From: Verrucomicrobiota bacterium
Lineage (GTDB): Bacteria > Verrucomicrobiota > Verrucomicrobiia > Verrucomicrobiales > DEV007
Reading direction: 5' to 3'
NCBI GenBank assembly: GCA_002862135.1
Contig: PKCI01000019.1
Coordinates: 1 to 47,353 of the forward strand
DNA: 47,353 nucleotides
The position numbers and the translations under genes are program-made. The stretch's first letter is position 1. The number at the start of each line of letters is the position of its first letter. Shown here piece by piece: positions 44,657 to 47,353 of the stretch. The notes beneath the pieces were generated by a model. That model saw nothing but the letters and a program-made list of their open reading frames with translations. It was not told where the DNA came from and did no database searches.

Positions 44657-46303
44657 TTGAGCACGCAGGAAAAAACTGTTTCAGCCGACGTCGCCAACGA
44701 AATCGATCGGCGCCGCACTTTCGCAATCATTTCCCACCCGGATGCCGGTAAAACAACGCTGACGGAAAAGCTTCTGCTCTACGGAGGTGCAATTCACCTG
44801 GCGGGAAGCGTCACGGCGCGCAAGAACCAGAACTCCACCGCCAGTGACTGGATGGAGATGGAAAAAGAGCGGGGTATCTCCGTGTCTTCCACCGTGCTCC
44901 AGTTTGAGTATGACGGAGCCTGCGTCAACCTGCTCGACACTCCAGGTCACCACGATTTCTCTGAAGACACCTACCGCGTGCTCTCCGCCGTTGACTCAGC
45001 CGTCATGGTGATTGATGCCGGTAAAGGTATTGAGGCCCAGACCTTGAAGCTCTTCGAAGTCTGCCGAAAACGAGGCGTTCCGATCTTCGTGTTCATTAAC
45101 AAAATGGACCGTCCTTCCCGCCCGCCGCTTGAACTGATCGACGAACTCGAGCGTGTCCTTGGACTCCCGCCCGTGCCCCTAAATTGGCCGCTTGGTGATG
45201 GACCGCGCTTTCGAGGAATCTTTGACCGCGAGAAGAACGCTGTAAATCTCTTTGAGCGCACTCCCCACGGAGCGTTCAAATCGCCGCTCGCCGTGGCCGG
45301 CATCGAGGATGAGGCCGTCAAAAATGAGGTCGACTCCGAGATTTACGATGCTGCCGTGCAGGAAATCGATCTTCTCGATGGCGTTACCGAAGAACTTGAT
45401 CTAGCAAAGGTGCTTGAAGGCCAGCAGATGCCTATCTTCTTCGGCAGTGCGATGAACAATTTCGGCGTCGAGCTGATGCTTCAGCGCTTCCTCGAACTCG
45501 CCCCCAAGCCTGCAGCGCGTGAGTCCAAAGGTGACCCCGTCAGCCCCCACCACGACGCCTTCTCCGGTTTCGTGTTTAAGATCCAGGCAAACATGAACCC
45601 GCGTCACCGCGACCGGGCTGTATTCATCCGTATTGTTTCGGGTGTCTTCGAACGCGACATGCAGGTCAACGACGTTCGCACCGGCAAAAAAGTCCGGCTC
45701 GGCAACGCCCAAAAGTTGTTTGGTCAGGATCGGGAAACGCTCGACCTTGCCTACGCCGGCGACATCCTCGCCCTTGTCGGCAACTACGACTTCCTTATTG
45801 GCGACACCGTCACCAGCAACAACGAGCTGATCTACGACGAAATGCCGCGCTTCAAACCGGAGTGCTTTTCCTATCTCTTCAACAACGATACCGCCAACAT
45901 CAAGCGCTACCGCGCCGGTCTCGAGCAGCTGCTCAAGGAGGGCGTTGCCCAGGCCTACGATGTCCACGGAAGTGCCCAGCGTGTTCCCCTGCTCGGAGCT
46001 GTCGGCCCCCTTCAGTTTGAAGTCTTCAAGGCACGCCTCGAAAACGAATACAACGTCGACTGCCGCCTCGAGAGTTCTCCCTGGTCCGTGGCCCAGTGGA
46101 TTCGCCCGAAGGATCCGGTTCCCAACGCCAACACTCGCGATTCGCCCGATGTCACCATGCCATCGGGCTGCTCCCTCGCCCGTGACGAAGAAGACCAGTG
46201 GATCGTTTTGCTTCCGGCTGCGTATCTTGTGAGTATCCTGCACGACCGGAACGAAGCCTTCGAGTTCAGCGACTCTCCGTTTCCTTCGCCGGTGCACGAT
46301 TGA
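44657..46303 (+). CDS. prfC: Peptide chain release factor 3
   Basis: 548 residues from TTG at 44657 (STQEKTVSADVANEIDRRR); no ATG lies near the conserved start, and a TTG at 44564 would add 31 residues. RF3 is about 529 long in E. coli, which supports the shorter form. GTPase motifs: G1 ISHPDAGKTTLTEKLLLYGG, GISVSSTVLQFEY (G2 Thr region), G3 DTPGHHDFSEDTYRVLSAVD, G4 FINKMDR. RF3-specific blocks such as IHLAGSVTARKNQ and SDWMEMEKERGISV are present. It is a GTPase that removes RF1/RF2 from the ribosome after peptide release. The mtfA-like gene starts 3 bases downstream. Confidence 0.95.
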   Translation: MSTQEKTVSADVANEIDRRRTFAIISHPDAGKTTLTEKLLLYGGAIHLAGSVTARKNQNSTASDWMEMEKERGISVSSTVLQFEYDGACVNLLDTPGHHDFSEDTYRVLSAVDSAVMVIDAGKGIEAQTLKLFEVCRKRGVPIFVFINKMDRPSRPPLELIDELERVLGLPPVPLNWPLGDGPRFRGIFDREKNAVNLFERTPHGAFKSPLAVAGIEDEAVKNEVDSEIYDAAVQEIDLLDGVTEELDLAKVLEGQQMPIFFGSAMNNFGVELMLQRFLELAPKPAARESKGDPVSPHHDAFSGFVFKIQANMNPRHRDRAVFIRIVSGVFERDMQVNDVRTGKKVRLGNAQKLFGQDRETLDLAYAGDILALVGNYDFLIGDTVTSNNELIYDEMPRFKPECFSYLFNNDTANIKRYRAGLEQLLKEGVAQAYDVHGSAQRVPLLGAVGPLQFEVFKARLENEYNVDCRLESSPWSVAQWIRPKDPVPNANTRDSPDVTMPSGCSLARDEEDQWIVLLPAAYLVSILHDRNEAFEFSDSPFPSPVHD

Positions 46304-46306
46304 TGC

Positions 46307-47149
46307 ATGATGACTACTGCGATCCTCTCCATCCTTGCCCTGCTCAGCATCGGAGGAGGCATCGGCTGGGTCCGGGGAAAAAAGCAAAAACGCCGCGCCT
46401 ATCTCCTCGCCAAGCCGCTGCCTGACGAGTGGCAGGAAATCATCGGTATGGATTTTATCCGCTACCGCGGACTTCCCGAGGAACTGCGCCGTTCTCTCGA
46501 TGGAAATATCCAGGTTCTCATGGCGGAGAAATACTTCGAGCCATGCGGTGGCCTCGAAGAGGTCAGTCTGCGAATGAAACTTCTCATCTGTGCGCAGGCG
46601 GGCCTTTTGCTGATCCGCCTCAAACAGCACGGGTTTTACCGAAAGCTGAAGTCCATCCTTGTTTATCCTGGCGCCTTTCAGGACAGTGGACGCCGGCGTT
46701 TCGGCCTTCACGAGGAGGAAGCCGACTCGACCATGCTGGGCGAATCCTGGTCGACCGGGTCGGTCATTCTCTCGTGGGAAAGCATCCTCGCCGGCGCCCG
46801 CAATGCCGATGACGGAATGAATGTCGTCATTCATGAATTCGCCCATCAACTCGACCAGGTCGACGGCGCCGCCAACGGAGTTCCGATTCTTCAGCAACCT
46901 TCTGCTTATCGGCGATGGGCCAAGGTCTTTCTTCGCAACTACGACGAACTCGTCGGGGAGGTTGAGAGTGGCGAAGGGCGACGATCACTCATTGATCCCT
47001 ACGGAGCCACCAATCCTGCCGAGTTTTTTGCCGTCGCTTCCGAAACTTTTTACGAAGAAGCCCGGCAGCTCAAAATGAAGCAGCCCGATCTCTACAATGA
47101 ACTGGAGGGCTTTTACGGCGTCGACCCCGCGAACTGGGAACGCGTTTAG
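46307..47149 (+). CDS. mtfA: MtfA-like zinc metallopeptidase
   Basis: 280 residues. Peptidase family M90 zinc site HEFAHQLD at 176-183 (HExxH), with the third ligand expected in NPAEFFAVASETFYEE (E239 or E246). Other shared blocks: LLICAQAGLLLIRL, VYPGAFQ, LGESWSTGSVILSWESIL and YGATNPAEFF. Residues 1-22 are hydrophobic (MMTTAILSILALLSIGGGIG), so it is likely membrane-anchored, an addition before the core. E. coli MtfA binds the Mlc repressor and controls glucose PTS expression; no Mlc or PTS gene is visible here, so its partner is unknown. Starts at the first of two adjacent ATGs, overlapping no neighbour but only 3 bases after prfC. Confidence 0.88.
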   Translation: MMTTAILSILALLSIGGGIGWVRGKKQKRRAYLLAKPLPDEWQEIIGMDFIRYRGLPEELRRSLDGNIQVLMAEKYFEPCGGLEEVSLRMKLLICAQAGLLLIRLKQHGFYRKLKSILVYPGAFQDSGRRRFGLHEEEADSTMLGESWSTGSVILSWESILAGARNADDGMNVVIHEFAHQLDQVDGAANGVPILQQPSAYRRWAKVFLRNYDELVGEVESGEGRRSLIDPYGATNPAEFFAVASETFYEEARQLKMKQPDLYNELEGFYGVDPANWERV

Positions 47150-47151
47150 TC

Positions 47152-47353
47152 CTACTCCAAAAGAGCAGCCTGACTCTCTTCGGAAAGATTTGCGATAGGG
47201 TAGCGATAAACCTGACCATTCGCCAGTTTCAGGAGAGCGACTTCACCTTCGACACGGAGCAAAGTTGCCATGATCGTCTTTCCTTCGGTATTGGCCCATT
47301 CGCGAGGCTTGGCTCGCTTGGGAAGTCCGTCTGCTTTCTCATCCATCTTGCCA
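47152..47353 (-). CDS. SHD1-like small domain protein, 5' truncated
   Basis: Only the C-terminal end is inside the window: 64 residues from the Met at 47346, and the frame stays open upstream to the edge, so the gene probably continues. KPREWANTEGKTIMATLLRV then EVALLKLANGQVYRYPIANL and SEESQAALLE matches the SLA1-homology-1-like repeat common in Planctomycetes and Verrucomicrobia (R-x-W-T-x-x-x-G-x-x-x-x-A). Such domains occur in secreted proteins of unknown role. It converges with the mtfA-like gene, 2 bases between stops. Confidence 0.7.
   Translation of the reverse strand, partial: GKMDEKADGLPKRAKPREWANTEGKTIMATLLRVEGEVALLKLANGQVYRYPIANLSEESQAALLE

Noticed and set aside
45401-46897. A 498-codon open frame on the minus strand across prfC and mtfA
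   Set aside because: It lies antisense to two clearly recognised genes and has no family features; it is a by-product of GC-rich third codon positions.
1-47353. CRISPR arrays, insertion sequences, integrases, phage genes and defence systems
   Set aside because: No regularly spaced repeats, transposase or integrase motifs, or toxin/restriction genes were recognised; the SNF2 helicase stands without defence partners.

Overview
The window looks like a chromosomal segment of a Verrucomicrobiota bacterium, or less likely a planctomycete. The evidence is a DUF1501 protein, seven secreted formylglycine-type sulfatases, a PVC-style propeller/HEAT protein without a haem motif, two TonB-anchor-like proteins carrying alpha/alpha-toroid domains, an SHD1-like fragment, moderately high GC, and many genes without a clear Shine-Dalgarno sequence. 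This assignment comes from gene content only.

Layout. (1) 1-22.1 kb is an accessory region. It opens with a truncated DUF1501 gene and then holds seven sulfatases on both strands (C-x-P-S/T-R active-site motif in all). Between them lie a GT2 glycosyltransferase adjoining a sulfotransferase, an ABC-F ATPase, a tRNA_anti-like secreted protein, an ABC-2 exporter pair and several decayed genes: an esterase missing its centre, a PQQ-type propeller with frameshifts, an NHL-propeller tail and a membrane-protein tail. No glycoside hydrolase, polysaccharide lyase, SusC/D transporter or formylglycine-generating enzyme is visible. (2) 22.4-27.2 kb has an unrecognised conserved-looking protein, a SWIM/SNF2 helicase and an aldo/keto reductase. 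(3) 27.3-38.0 kb is a long plus-strand run: tRNA-Val(TAC), infA with a long basic tail, an HscB-like J-protein, an Hsp70, two tandem paralogous membrane-anchored toroid proteins, a cupin, ribBA, ribH and a D-2-hydroxyacid dehydrogenase. (4) 38.0-47.35 kb has an AsmA-like protein with a very acidic 264-residue cytoplasmic head, an SMP-30/gluconolactonase-like secreted protein, a small DUF2892-like membrane protein, the propeller/HEAT protein, prfC, an MtfA-like zinc peptidase and the start-truncated SHD1-like gene.

How the genes may work together. The sulfatases would desulfate external sulfated glycans in the periplasm or outside the cell. The glycosyltransferase/sulfotransferase pair points to synthesis of a sulfated glycoconjugate, so the region may handle sulfate esters in both directions (inference). 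In region 3 the J-protein/Hsp70 pair is the kind used in Fe-S cluster transfer, and it sits directly before the toroid genes, which have a TPR-like N-terminus, a TonB-like membrane helix and a periplasmic toroid. That chaperone-toroid arrangement is the best candidate for an undescribed system. ribBA and ribH supply two steps of riboflavin synthesis.
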